Positions 36,158 to 44,173 of a stretch of DNA of 64,000 bases are shown one piece after another. Numbering within the stretch: the stretch's first letter is position 1; each line of letters starts with the position of its first letter. Below the pieces are notes generated by a model. It worked only from the letters and a program-made list of their open reading frames with translations, was not told where the DNA came from and searched no databases. The stretch covers positions 1 through 64,000 of the forward strand of contig NZ_JAHZIJ010000006.1 in the NCBI RefSeq assembly GCF_019443105.1. Reading direction: 5' to 3'. The DNA comes from Paenibacillus oenotherae (GTDB lineage Bacteria > Bacillota > Bacilli > Paenibacillales > Paenibacillaceae). Position numbers and translations under genes: made by a program.

Positions 36158-36454
36158 ATGGCACACTTAGCACTCGATTACGATGGCTTGAAAAAAAAGG
36201 CATCTAAGATTACCACGCAAAAAGATCAATTCGAAACATTGCTTAATCAAGTTATGGCAACAATAAAAGAAGTTGATAATGTTTGGAAGGATAAGGCTGC
36301 TACAGAATTTATTGATAAAATAACATCTGCGTCTATGAGGAAAAATTTCGCACAGTTTGGTGAAGCACTTGGAAATTTATCGTTGCATATGAATAATGTT
36401 GCAATAGAGTATGAAAAGCTATCTACAAATATTAGCAATGCTCAAAAGTTCTAA
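36158..36454 (+). CDS. esxA: WXG100-family protein (EsxA-like)
   Basis: A 98-residue helical-hairpin protein: a helix to residue ~40, turn at W43-K-D in NVWKDKAATEF, then a helix with MRKNFAQFGEALGNLSLHMN. The classical W-x-G is W-K-D here, a common variant. It is a likely secreted T7SS substrate or co-substrate of the toxin downstream. ATG 36158 has AAAGGAG ten bases upstream. It has its own AT-rich promoter space (35996-36140) and a strong terminator, indicating separate, high expression. Confidence 0.85.
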   Translation: MAHLALDYDGLKKKASKITTQKDQFETLLNQVMATIKEVDNVWKDKAATEFIDKITSASMRKNFAQFGEALGNLSLHMNNVAIEYEKLSTNISNAQKF

Positions 36455-36468
36455 AGATGTTTGCAGCT

Positions 36469-36499
36469 ACAGCTGTGCATTACATGCACAGCTGTTTTA
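36469..36499 (+). terminator. Terminator after esxA-like gene
   Basis: ACAGCTGTGCAT (36469-36480), loop TAC, ATGCACAGCTGT (36484-36495): a perfect 12-bp stem, then four T and an AT-rich tail. Confidence 0.8.
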
Positions 36500-36603
36500 A
36501 TTTAAATAATGGTGCACAGAAAGAAGTAAATAATCAAGATTGGAAGAGGGGATCAGAAGTTAATGTTACCTGGCCTTCAAATAGGATGAAAGGAGGATAA
36601 AGG

Positions 36604-38886
36604 ATGCAGAAGAAGGCGGTATTCAAGGAGGATGAAATTAAACGGCTGCAGCGGAAAATCAAGGGGATCAGTGAAGATACGAACCGGCTGCGTCAGCAGA
36701 TCAATGGTCAAATGAGCGGTTGGAGCGGCGACCTGCCCGTATCGAGCATGGTGCAGCAGGCACAGCGGCGGATCAACAAATTAACGGACGATGCCGAGGG
36801 GCTGGCCGATGTAGTGAGCAAGGCGCTACAAGAGACGACACGGGTACAGCAGATAATCGGGCAAGGGACAGAGAAGCTGCTGCGTACGATCGGCAGCATA
36901 AATCCCCTGCTGGGCCAGCTCCTGCAACGATCCGTCACGGCCCATACCACGTTCGCCGATTCGTTCGGGAAGAAGATCCATCATCTGGTCACGAAGGTTA
37001 TCGACATGTTCCCGCGAGACCGGATCAACTCGGACCCGGTCATACAGAAGCTGCGGGCGGAGCTTAGACAACCGAATCTGCCCCATCCATACCGGATCAT
37101 GGCGGAGGGGAAGCTGAAGGCGATTCTCGCGGATCGGGAGCTGATCGCGAGGATGCAGACGGCCTATGAGGTGTACAAGAAATTCGGCAATACGGCATTG
37201 ATGAAGGAAGCCCACGAACAGGCGGAGAAAAGTCGACAGCGGCTACGGGATGCGGGAATTAGCGAGGAGCTGTACGGTGCGGCGGAGGATCTGCGGCGGT
37301 ACTTCCCCGGCTCGGAGATCGAGGCTTGCCCGTATGATCCGGTGACGGGTGTTCTTTACGGTTCGGAGAATGATCGGATCGCGATGTCCGAGGATCCGCA
37401 ATATTTGTACCTGCTTACGCTCGCGATGCAAGAGGACGATATGGGGAAGTACGGTAAAGAGCGGCTGAAGCAATACCTGCAGGCTACGAACCAGATTCTC
37501 CCGCCGGAGTTTAGCTATGATAGCAGGGGCAACAAGATCCCCAACTACACCTATAACAGCAGAGGGGAAAAGATTCCTATACCGGATTTAGGAGGCTCGA
37601 CTGCCCACCAGATTCTTGTGAATAATCCGGATATTAATTGGTTAATGAACAAGCTTGCCAGCGAGAATAACTTCACTCAGGAAGAAGCCAAGGAAGTTAT
37701 CTATGCCCTATACCGTCGGAAGAAAGAATTAATCAAATTGGATAGCACGATCAAATCAGCAGCAACAGCGATGGGGGAGGAGGCGTGGTATACACTTGGT
37801 GAACGGTACCTCAAAGTAAGGCAAGCATTCGCACCTAGTTATGAGAATGGTTCCGTTGAGACGTATTATGAACCGGGAGAATTCCTCTACGATCAACAGT
37901 ATAATACGACGTGGTATATGAATCACCTTGACAAGGATTTCGACGAGGCACTGTCGCTGCTCGGTGACCTGGATGATGCGTCGTCTACTCCTCAGGTTGG
38001 TGCTCCAGGTCAAATGGGAATAGGAGGCCGCGTAACTGGTCGCATAAGTGTGGGGCCAAGTGGTAAAATAAATAGCAGCAGAGGCACTATTAAAAACATA
38101 GAAATTCCTTCAGGATCGACAGGTATAGCAATAGGCAAAGTAGAGGGAATCATTAGAAAGAGCGTATTAAATGAAGCCAGTATAGCAAAGCTGCTCAAAG
38201 CGGCAGGGGAAGGTAGTATTGATCCGAGTAAATGGAAGGCTACTATAGTTGTTGCAAGCAAAGATATTTCACGATTGACACCGAAGGTATTGAAGGAAAT
38301 TGATCGACTACTCAAAGAAGGTGAGACGGTCGACGATAATGTGATCGAACAGTTGGAGATCACTATTAACGAAACGATACCTCCGAATCCGATCGATTCC
38401 GCTCAGGAAATACCGCCAGTGGGCGGCGGCGGTTCAGGAGGTGGAGGATCCGGTGGTAAGCCCCCAGCAAATGGTCAGGGTGATGGTTATAATGGTTTTG
38501 ATGATCAAGATGATGAAAATGAGGGGACGGGTAAACCTTCATCAAACTTTGCTAACAGAGAACTTCTTGAGGGGCACTATGAGAAGCATGGTGGAGAATT
38601 TAAAGGTTCGTATAAAAATGCTGATGAGTACCTTCAAGGGGCAAATGATGTAATGAACGGTGGCACTAAAGTTCAATACGAGTATAAGTTAAAGAATGGG
38701 ACGGTTGAAACAAGGACTGGTTATGTTAAATTTATGGGTAACACTCAGAAAGGCGAAGCTAAATTTGAATTTGTTGGTACAAATACTAATGGAGATATAA
38801 CAACCTATCATGTAAAACGTGGAGAAGATTTATGGAAATTGTTAAATGGCAACAAGCATGATAAAAGTATTAACCCGTTTGAGTAA
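36604..38886 (+). CDS. Polymorphic toxin 1 with WXG-like export domain
   Basis: A 760-residue modular effector. Residues 1-90 are a helical hairpin with W40-S-G (QMSGWSGDLP), as in WXG100 proteins, so export signal and toxin are on one chain. Residues ~90-345 are nearly identical to the toxin at 47863. A variable middle part follows. A Gly/Ser linker (VGGGGSGGGGSGGKPP, ~605-620) leads to the C-terminal toxin (~640-760), which contains a HYEKHGGEFKGSYKNADEYL block reminiscent of BECR-type RNase toxins. The exact toxin family is not assigned. Codon bias is G+C-rich in the shared part and AT-rich in the toxin end, showing mosaic origin. RBS AGGAGG upstream. The neutralising protein is probably the next gene. 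Confidence 0.82.
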   Translation: MQKKAVFKEDEIKRLQRKIKGISEDTNRLRQQINGQMSGWSGDLPVSSMVQQAQRRINKLTDDAEGLADVVSKALQETTRVQQIIGQGTEKLLRTIGSINPLLGQLLQRSVTAHTTFADSFGKKIHHLVTKVIDMFPRDRINSDPVIQKLRAELRQPNLPHPYRIMAEGKLKAILADRELIARMQTAYEVYKKFGNTALMKEAHEQAEKSRQRLRDAGISEELYGAAEDLRRYFPGSEIEACPYDPVTGVLYGSENDRIAMSEDPQYLYLLTLAMQEDDMGKYGKERLKQYLQATNQILPPEFSYDSRGNKIPNYTYNSRGEKIPIPDLGGSTAHQILVNNPDINWLMNKLASENNFTQEEAKEVIYALYRRKKELIKLDSTIKSAATAMGEEAWYTLGERYLKVRQAFAPSYENGSVETYYEPGEFLYDQQYNTTWYMNHLDKDFDEALSLLGDLDDASSTPQVGAPGQMGIGGRVTGRISVGPSGKINSSRGTIKNIEIPSGSTGIAIGKVEGIIRKSVLNEASIAKLLKAAGEGSIDPSKWKATIVVASKDISRLTPKVLKEIDRLLKEGETVDDNVIEQLEITINETIPPNPIDSAQEIPPVGGGGSGGGGSGGKPPANGQGDGYNGFDDQDDENEGTGKPSSNFANRELLEGHYEKHGGEFKGSYKNADEYLQGANDVMNGGTKVQYEYKLKNGTVETRTGYVKFMGNTQKGEAKFEFVGTNTNGDITTYHVKRGEDLWKLLNGNKHDKSINPFE

Positions 38887-38902
38887 AAGAGGAGGGATTC
38901 CC

Positions 38903-39292
38903 ATTCAGTACACGGCAAAAGTTATTAACATGAGCCCCATAATTGAAGAAGAGGTTACGCTTGAAATTAACGGAATTCAAATTATTGCCTTCGCAAATGA
39001 ATGCCCGTTTGAACTCATTGTTGGAGAGGTCTATCAGATTGAACTCGATGTAACCATACTTGATGAATTTATTATCAAGCAAGTGAACTTGGAAGAGTAC
39101 AATATTCATCAGCAGAACAAAAGTTTCGCTTACACCTTACAAGGAAAACTAGATATTGATGAAGGGACTTTAGAAGTAGGTAGTATAACTTTTGAAATTG
39201 ATAGTGAGTTCCTGATGGATTATGGTTATCTGCATGAACAATATGTACAAATAGGGGTAGACCGATTAACCGTCGATTTTTTGAATAACTAA
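38903..39292 (+). CDS. Putative immunity protein 1 (ATT start proposed)
   Basis: A ~129-residue acidic, beta-rich cytosolic protein right after toxin 1. AGAGGAGGG (38889-38897) sits six bases before an in-frame ATT at 38903, giving a start QYTAKVINMSPIIEEEVTLE. Upstream ATGs at 38846 and 38858 lie in the toxin gene and have no ribosome site, and the first downstream ATG (38930) would remove the first strand. Its position and charge fit an immunity protein. It is followed by a CCTTGATTGGCT hairpin. Confidence 0.72.
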   Translation: MQYTAKVINMSPIIEEEVTLEINGIQIIAFANECPFELIVGEVYQIELDVTILDEFIIKQVNLEEYNIHQQNKSFAYTLQGKLDIDEGTLEVGSITFEIDSEFLMDYGYLHEQYVQIGVDRLTVDFLNN

Positions 39293-39338
39293 ATGTATGA
39301 ACCTTGATTGGCTTAATGCCTTTCAAGGTTTCTTTTTT

Positions 39339-39610
39339 ATGGGGATACCCATTGCCGAATGAACCCATCATTCAATCAACAGCAGACTTAACCCAAGTAA
39401 TACCCGTATAAAGATTTCGTCATTTTGATTGTACGCACATCAAATGCTTTAATTTTATAACCTAATTAACGCTATTTCGATACATCAAACAGGTCAATTA
39501 TTGTCAGATACTACCATGATTGACCTGTTTTTTGTTATCTTCGCTTTCTCACAGTTTTTTGAAATCAATCGCAACTGTAAAATACGCCACTACGATAGGG
39601 AAGATGAGAA
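39339..39610. repeat. Diverged ~260-bp repeat, copy 1 (R1)
   Basis: GGGGATACCCATTGCCGAAT and TAATACCCGTATAAAGATTT, ending in GAATACGCCAC-like ACGCCACTACGATAGGG, match the copy at 42160. It includes an AAACAGGTCAAT...ATTGACCTGTTTTTT hairpin (39488-39534). It closes the toxin 1/immunity 1 module. Confidence 0.7.
39488..39535 (+). terminator. Terminator-like hairpin in R1
   Basis: AAACAGGTCAAT pairs with ATTGACCTGTTT followed by T. The same hairpin occurs in R2 near 42292. Confidence 0.65.
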
Positions 39611-39833
39611 GGTAGTATATTGCATCTTCTAGGGTAGATAGCACGACAATTAATATTGTCAGGACTTATCTGCAAATTGTCCGCAACAAATGAAATACAT
39701 GCCGCGATGATTATCGTGAGCGAACAATCTGGTGACGACCAGTTGACATAGAACAGGCAGGGAACGTATAAGGCTAGCCACCTGCCCTCTAATTAAGCCC
39801 GAAATTCATGAAAAATTCGGGAGGGGGTGGCAC

Positions 39834-40422
39834 ATGAAAGGGGTAACGGTATCCATAGACCGTATTGTCATTGACTTTACAGACGTGTACTGGGACTTCT
39901 TCAATGAGTTCCATAAACGAATCTGTCACTATTACGGGGTTAGAATGACGGTGGGGGAAAGAGGATTTCAATACCGTATCAGAATCAACACAGGAGAACA
40001 CTTTCTACATATCTCCTATAAGTTGGTCTTTGCTCCGAAAACTCGTAAGAACACGCTCAGGATAGAAGTCTATCCGAAGTCGCTTGTTTACTTCCGTCAT
40101 TGGCTCGAACAAATCCGAGAATACGCCGATCAAGTCTTGTTTGTACGTTGTGATGTAGCTTTTGACATTCCTGTTCGCATAAGTGATCTGTTCACGATGT
40201 CTACGAAGGGTCGTAAGCTACGCCTGTTCAAAGGCACTCGCTATTACAACGGCAAGCATCAGCGTCAGGAGGATGGTTATTGTCGGGTGTATGACAAGAA
40301 ACGTCAGTTGTTGGAGACAGGGCGGCAGAAAATCAGAGGGGAGCGAACGAGAATGGAAATTGTATATGCCCCGAAGGAGAAGATACCGCTTGCTACACTC
40401 GTTCAGTATCCGCCGCAGTGGA
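39834..40422 (+). pseudogene. Replication-initiator-like gene, truncated by IS110 sequence
   Basis: About 195 residues resemble the Rep_trans-type replication initiation factors of mobile plasmids and ICEs: VLFVRCDVAFDIPVRISDLF and the catalytic-like DGYCRVYDKKRQLLETGRQK are characteristic. AGGGGG precedes the ATG. The frame runs into IS110-derived DNA after about residue 195 and stops at 40457, so the C terminus is replaced. Upstream (39620-39833) there is no gene; a CCCGAA/TTCGGG hairpin precedes the start. It is a remnant of a mobile element in the toxin array. Confidence 0.6.
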
Positions 40423-40818
40423 ATCAGCACCGTCACAGCGACGGAACTGGTGGCTGAAATCGGAGATATTCGTCGCTTCTCCAATGCCGACAAGTTAGCC
40501 CGTTTTGCAGGAATCGCCCCTATCCGCTTTAGTTCGGGCGGCAAGGGCAAAGACCAAGCCAGTGGACAAGGCAATCGGGTACTAAACGCCATCTTCCATA
40601 ACCTAGCCGTTCAACAAATCCAAGTGGCTAAAGGTGATAACAAGAAGCAACGGAATCCCGTCTTCTACGAGTTTTACGGGCGGAAGTTAGCCGAGGGCAA
40701 GACCAAGAAGCAAGCCCTGATATGCGTCATGAGAAGGCTTGTAAACATCATCTACAGCATGATGAAGAACAAAACAGAGTATCGGGTGGTAAGTCTAACA
40801 GAGCGTCAGGCAAGCTGA
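40423..40818 (+). pseudogene. IS110-family transposase, C-terminal fragment
   Basis: From residue 81 of the open frame the sequence reads ISTVTATELVAEIGDIRRFS, then LARFAGIAPIRFSSGGKGKD and GNRVLNAIFHNLAVQQIQVA. This is the Transposase_20 domain of IS110/IS1111 with its catalytic serine region. The N-terminal RuvC-like DEDD part is missing. The fragment joins the Rep remnant at about 40410-40425, in a different frame. Confidence 0.75.
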
Positions 40819-40885
40819 TATAATGGTGGTAATTGGAAATCCAGTTGCCACTTTCTTTATTCCAAAGTTTAAGATTACTACTTAG

Positions 40886-41224
40886 GGGACGGGTAATGCT
40901 AAGTTCATTCCTACACCAGAATCAAATAAAGCTCTTGCTGATAAAATAGCTCAGGATTTAGGAGGAATTATTAAGCCTGCAAAAGGTGATGGATGGACGG
41001 TAAATATACCGATTACTTACAATAATAAACCTTCAGAGATCACGTTGAGAGTTATGAACACAAGCAAAATGAACGACAATTACTGGAGGCTTTCTGTTCA
41101 AGGTAAACCAGCGGTCGATATCAATGGGAATTTTAGTAACGATATTGTGCCTACTCATATCCCGATAACAGGAAGTACCTACAATGATATTGTAAATATC
41201 ATTAACAAATTAACTGGTAAATAG
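40886..41224 (+). pseudogene. Orphan toxin C-terminal module 2 (no start)
   Basis: A 112-codon open frame without start codon or ribosome site, preceded by an in-frame TAG, begins GTGNAKFIPTPESNKALADK and ends at 41224. Its first bases AGGGGACGGGTAA (40884-40896) equal the linker of toxin 1 at 38522-38534, exactly where the toxin domain begins. It is therefore a displaced toxin end that could be brought back into frame by recombination. The toxin type is not recognised. An immunity gene follows after 11 bases. Confidence 0.65.
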
Positions 41225-41235
41225 GAGTGTGTAAT

Positions 41236-41628
41236 ATGGCAAACTTAGAAGAACTAACATCGCTGTTATGGAGTTGTGAAATTACATCTTATAAGTTCAA
41301 TTTTGAAGATCATTCAATTTCATTAGAAATAAAGAGAGTTTTTGATAATGAAACAACGGCATTTGATGTTAAACTGAACGAAGTTTGTTCATTCTCATGG
41401 GTTAATGGAATGGGCGATGACAGGAAGAAATTGTATGAATGGGAGTATCTTGATTTAGTGTCCTTCGATACTATTAATGATACGAAGATACACATTATGG
41501 GGGATAGTTTTCTAAACCAGTACTCTCAAGCCCCTAATATATGTTTGGAAATCGGGAATTCTGTTCTCTTGGTTGAAGCTAAGTACCTTTCTATTAATAA
41601 TGAGAGATTTCAATTGCTTGATAGTTGA
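41236..41628 (+). CDS. Putative immunity protein 2
   Basis: A 130-residue acidic protein starting MANLEELTSLLWSCEITSYK, rich in beta-strand patterns. AGGAG lies nine bases before the ATG at 41236. It directly follows an orphan toxin end and precedes a hairpin, as an immunity gene would. No family recognised. It is likely still expressed from a read-through or local promoter to protect against kin carrying module 2. Confidence 0.6.
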   Translation: MANLEELTSLLWSCEITSYKFNFEDHSISLEIKRVFDNETTAFDVKLNEVCSFSWVNGMGDDRKKLYEWEYLDLVSFDTINDTKIHIMGDSFLNQYSQAPNICLEIGNSVLLVEAKYLSINNERFQLLDS

Positions 41629-41635
41629 GTGATAG

Positions 41636-41668
41636 TAGCCTTGATTGGCTATATGTCTTTCAAGGTTT
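41636..41668 (+). repeat. Module-border hairpin
   Basis: CCTTGATTGGCTATATGTC, then TTTCAAGGTTTCTTTT, closely match 39303-39336 after immunity gene 1. CCTTGA/TCAAGG pairs and T follows, so it works as terminator and shared border. Confidence 0.6.
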
Positions 41669-41674
41669 CTTTTC

Positions 41675-41829
41675 AACCCAAAATCATGCCCACTCGCCGC
41701 GCACCATACACCGAAGGGAATTTACCTATCAATAGAGGTGGTGCACCAACAAATACGATAACAGTCATTACTGATAAAAAAGGTAACCTTGTATATACTT
41801 TCTCAAGTGGCTTGGGGTTTGGAGATTAA
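41675..41829 (+). pseudogene. Orphan toxin tail 3
   Basis: About 50 codons ending RGGAPTNTITVITDKKGNLV...GFGD, a style of toxin terminus seen in polymorphic toxins. It has no start signal of its own and no export domain. It starts right after the module-border hairpin and is followed four bases later by another immunity-type gene, so it is the surviving end of a third toxin. The nuclease type is unknown. Confidence 0.5.
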
Positions 41830-41833
41830 AGAT

Positions 41834-42130
41834 ATGTTCAAAATTATATTAGAATCTGTAGACGGTGAGCAATTGGAAAAAGTGTTCGAAGAGGGTAATG
41901 TTAAATATTTGCAACAAGACGAAGATAAGTTTGAGATGTTAGGAGAGTTATCAACCTGCAGTTATGATGTCTACTCAAGTAAAGACATGGATATGTTAAT
42001 ACTTGAACTTGTGAGGCTGAAGGAAATGCTACTTGATACCAAGGAAATTAGGCATATTGAAGAAATCATTTCTTTAGCTGAAAGATGTAAATACATAGAA
42101 AATAGCAGGCTGATATTCACTCCTTTTTAA
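41834..42130 (+). CDS. Putative immunity protein 3
   Basis: A 98-residue acidic helical protein, MFKIILESVDGEQLEKVFEE to the end. GGAG at 41820-41823 precedes the ATG at 41834; the longer frame from 41789 overlaps the orphan toxin tail. Position and charge suggest an immunity protein for tail 3. No family recognised. Confidence 0.55.
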   Translation: MFKIILESVDGEQLEKVFEEGNVKYLQQDEDKFEMLGELSTCSYDVYSSKDMDMLILELVRLKEMLLDTKEIRHIEEIISLAERCKYIENSRLIFTPF

Positions 42131-42159
42131 GCGAGAGAATTATACTAAAAACCTTGGTT

Positions 42160-42412
42160 GACGGGGATACCCAGTGCCGAATGAACCCACATTAAACTAA
42201 TAACACATATATCTCATGTAATACCCGTATAAAGATTTCTCCATTTCGGTTGTATGCACATCAAACGTTTTAATTATTCTTCCGTTACATCAAACAGGTT
42301 GATTATGGTTAGATACCACCATGATTGACCTGTTTTTTGTTATATTCATTTTATCACAGGATTTTCAAAATGCTATGCAAATGTAGAATACGCCACTCCG
42401 ATAGGGAGAATG
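42160..42412. repeat. Diverged ~260-bp repeat, copy 2 (R2)
   Basis: It shares GGGGATACCCAGTGCCGAAT, the TAATACCCGTATAAAGATTT block, the AACAGGTTGAT...GATTGACCTGTTTTTT hairpin and TACGCCACTCCGATAGGG with R1. Identity is roughly 75-80% by eye. It closes the immunity 3 module. Confidence 0.7.
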
Positions 42413-42598
42413 AAAGGCAAACATCTATTGAGATAAATAACCCGACCATTACTATTCCAGTATCAGGTTCTCAAAATGGCTCAAGCTGTGACAACGATGG
42501 ATTGTGCGGTACTTTGGTAAATCCCTTATGAAGTGACGTGAACTGGCTCTCTTGACTTCCCTTGTCCATGTTCTCGTTAACGGCTTGGCGGTTTTCAA

Positions 42599-42757
42599 TC
42601 AAAAAAATCATTCGCGCTTGTCACTTTAATCCTTGCCCTCTTCGTTTTGATTACACCGCCGCATAGCGGCTATGCAGTTTTGGAGACGATTAGGCTAGAC
42701 AGTACTCTTACCTGTTCAATGTCATTTATGTACGAGCATACTAACTCCATTTGTTAA
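42599..42757 (+). pseudogene. Remnant of a secreted-protein gene (signal peptide only)
   Basis: An open stretch without start codon translates as SKKSFALVTLILALFVLITP followed by a polar part, stopping at 42757. It looks like a Sec signal peptide and the first residues of a secreted protein. Nothing else is seen in 42540-42880. Confidence 0.35.
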
Positions 42758-42887
42758 GATGACCGTTCAAGTAATTGCGTATTTTTTAAAAGAGCTTTCG
42801 GACGAGACGAAACGAACGGCAAAAAATATAGTGGTAAAAACAGTCTAGGGAACAGCAACCAGCATTCCTAACGCTTCATAAACTTTC

Positions 42888-42934
42888 AAAGGCTTATTCC
42901 AACTTGAAATATGAGTAGGAATAAGCCTTTCTTT
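42888..42934 (+). terminator. Terminator before the stalk-domain gene
   Basis: AAAGGCTTATTCC (42888-42900) and GGAATAAGCCTTT (42918-42930), a perfect 13-bp stem, followed by CTTTG. Confidence 0.7.
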
Positions 42935-43044
42935 GCATGCTCATTCATTCTATCGAAATAATTTCTGTAATAATTAAATAATCCCTAGGTTATTTCCGAT
43001 AAATATACAATAATGGAAGTTAATTTGGAAGGGGAGAAATGATA

Positions 43045-44172
43045 ATGAAAGAAGAAATCCAACTGGGAAAACAAAGAACCAAGAAAGCAGCAGCGCTGAT
43101 GGTAAGTATTGCACTTGCCACCAGTATGTTAACAGGAAGCGCTACAGCTGCGGGGAGCTCTATTAGTGTCGTCCTTGATGGTTTGCAGGCTCCTTTGGGA
43201 AGTGCGGTCATTGAGAACGGCGCAACGATGGTTCCGATCCGCTTTGTATCGGAGAAGCTGGGTGCCAACGTATCGTGGGACGGCACCACAAAGAAGGTCA
43301 GCATTAACAAAAACGGAAAAAGCATCATTCTGACGGTTGGCTCAGCATCAGCCAAAATTGACGGAGTAGATGTAAAGCTGGATGCTAAAGTCATTCGCAA
43401 GGAAGGTGCGGTTCTTGTTCCTTTACGTCTGGTGGGGGAGCAATTGGCTGCTGAAGTAGAGTGGAATGCGGATCGTAATACGGTCTATATTCATACGCCA
43501 GGTAAAGAAATCGGAGAGGTGGATCCCTTTGGTCGTAAAATCCGGACGACGAATCTCCCTAAGAACTATAAAGACTATCCCTACATATTAGCTGATATTC
43601 CGAACGAGATGTATGAGATGGGGTATCCTGGGACAATCGAAAGAAGAAAAAAGGTTTCCAAACAACTCTATGATGCGAAAGTTTTCACGACTGATGATTT
43701 GACTAAAATAATGAAGCGGATAACTGAAGGATACGAAATGATTTTAAATGTGGATTACAAAACCATCGATGTGAAGACGTGGGGCACTAAATTTTTTTCA
43801 TACATGAATCAGTCTTTTGCTGACTATAAGATGCAACAGAACAATAAGTATGCTCACTGGGTGAAGAAGAACCAGATACAGATTGAAGGCTCAATCAAGC
43901 CGGAGCCTTCAATGCTATATAATGCAGGAACAGGCGGCTGGTATATTAGATCAAAAATTATTTTTAAAATTAAGAGTTACAATGAAGACAAACAAATTAT
44001 TCACGATGAGCATTATATGCCTTCTAAATTTAAAAAAGGAATATGGTATGAAGGCTATGTAGACTTATGGATTGGTAGTAATGTGTATGGAGGGGATCTT
44101 GGCGATCATGTTGCGATAAGTGGGGTTACTTTATTCTACAGCCATAATATGTATAGAAAAGTAAGTGAATAA
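43045..44172 (+). CDS. Secreted copper-amine-oxidase-N (stalk) domain protein
   Basis: A 375-residue secreted protein. A signal peptide (KKAAALMVSIALATSMLTGS, cleaved near ATAA-GSS) is followed by a stalk domain at residues ~35-155 with ISVVLDGLQAPLGSAVIENG, MVPIRFVSEKLGANVSWDG and VLVPLRLVGEQLAAEVEWNA. These domains serve as envelope-binding modules in Paenibacillus. The remaining ~210 residues are not recognised. ATG 43045 has AAGGGGAG upstream; the ATG at 43039 is too close. Its stop overlaps the start region of the next gene, so the two are likely co-translated partners. Confidence 0.82.
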   Translation: MKEEIQLGKQRTKKAAALMVSIALATSMLTGSATAAGSSISVVLDGLQAPLGSAVIENGATMVPIRFVSEKLGANVSWDGTTKKVSINKNGKSIILTVGSASAKIDGVDVKLDAKVIRKEGAVLVPLRLVGEQLAAEVEWNADRNTVYIHTPGKEIGEVDPFGRKIRTTNLPKNYKDYPYILADIPNEMYEMGYPGTIERRKKVSKQLYDAKVFTTDDLTKIMKRITEGYEMILNVDYKTIDVKTWGTKFFSYMNQSFADYKMQQNNKYAHWVKKNQIQIEGSIKPEPSMLYNAGTGGWYIRSKIIFKIKSYNEDKQIIHDEHYMPSKFKKGIWYEGYVDLWIGSNVYGGDLGDHVAISGVTLFYSHNMYRKVSE

Positions 44173-44173
44173 C

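Noticed and set aside
42325-42531. 68-codon frame downstream of R2
   Set aside because: It starts inside the R2 hairpin, has no ribosome site, and only its tail (INNPTITIPVSGSQNG) looks protein-like; possibly debris of another toxin end, but too weak to claim.
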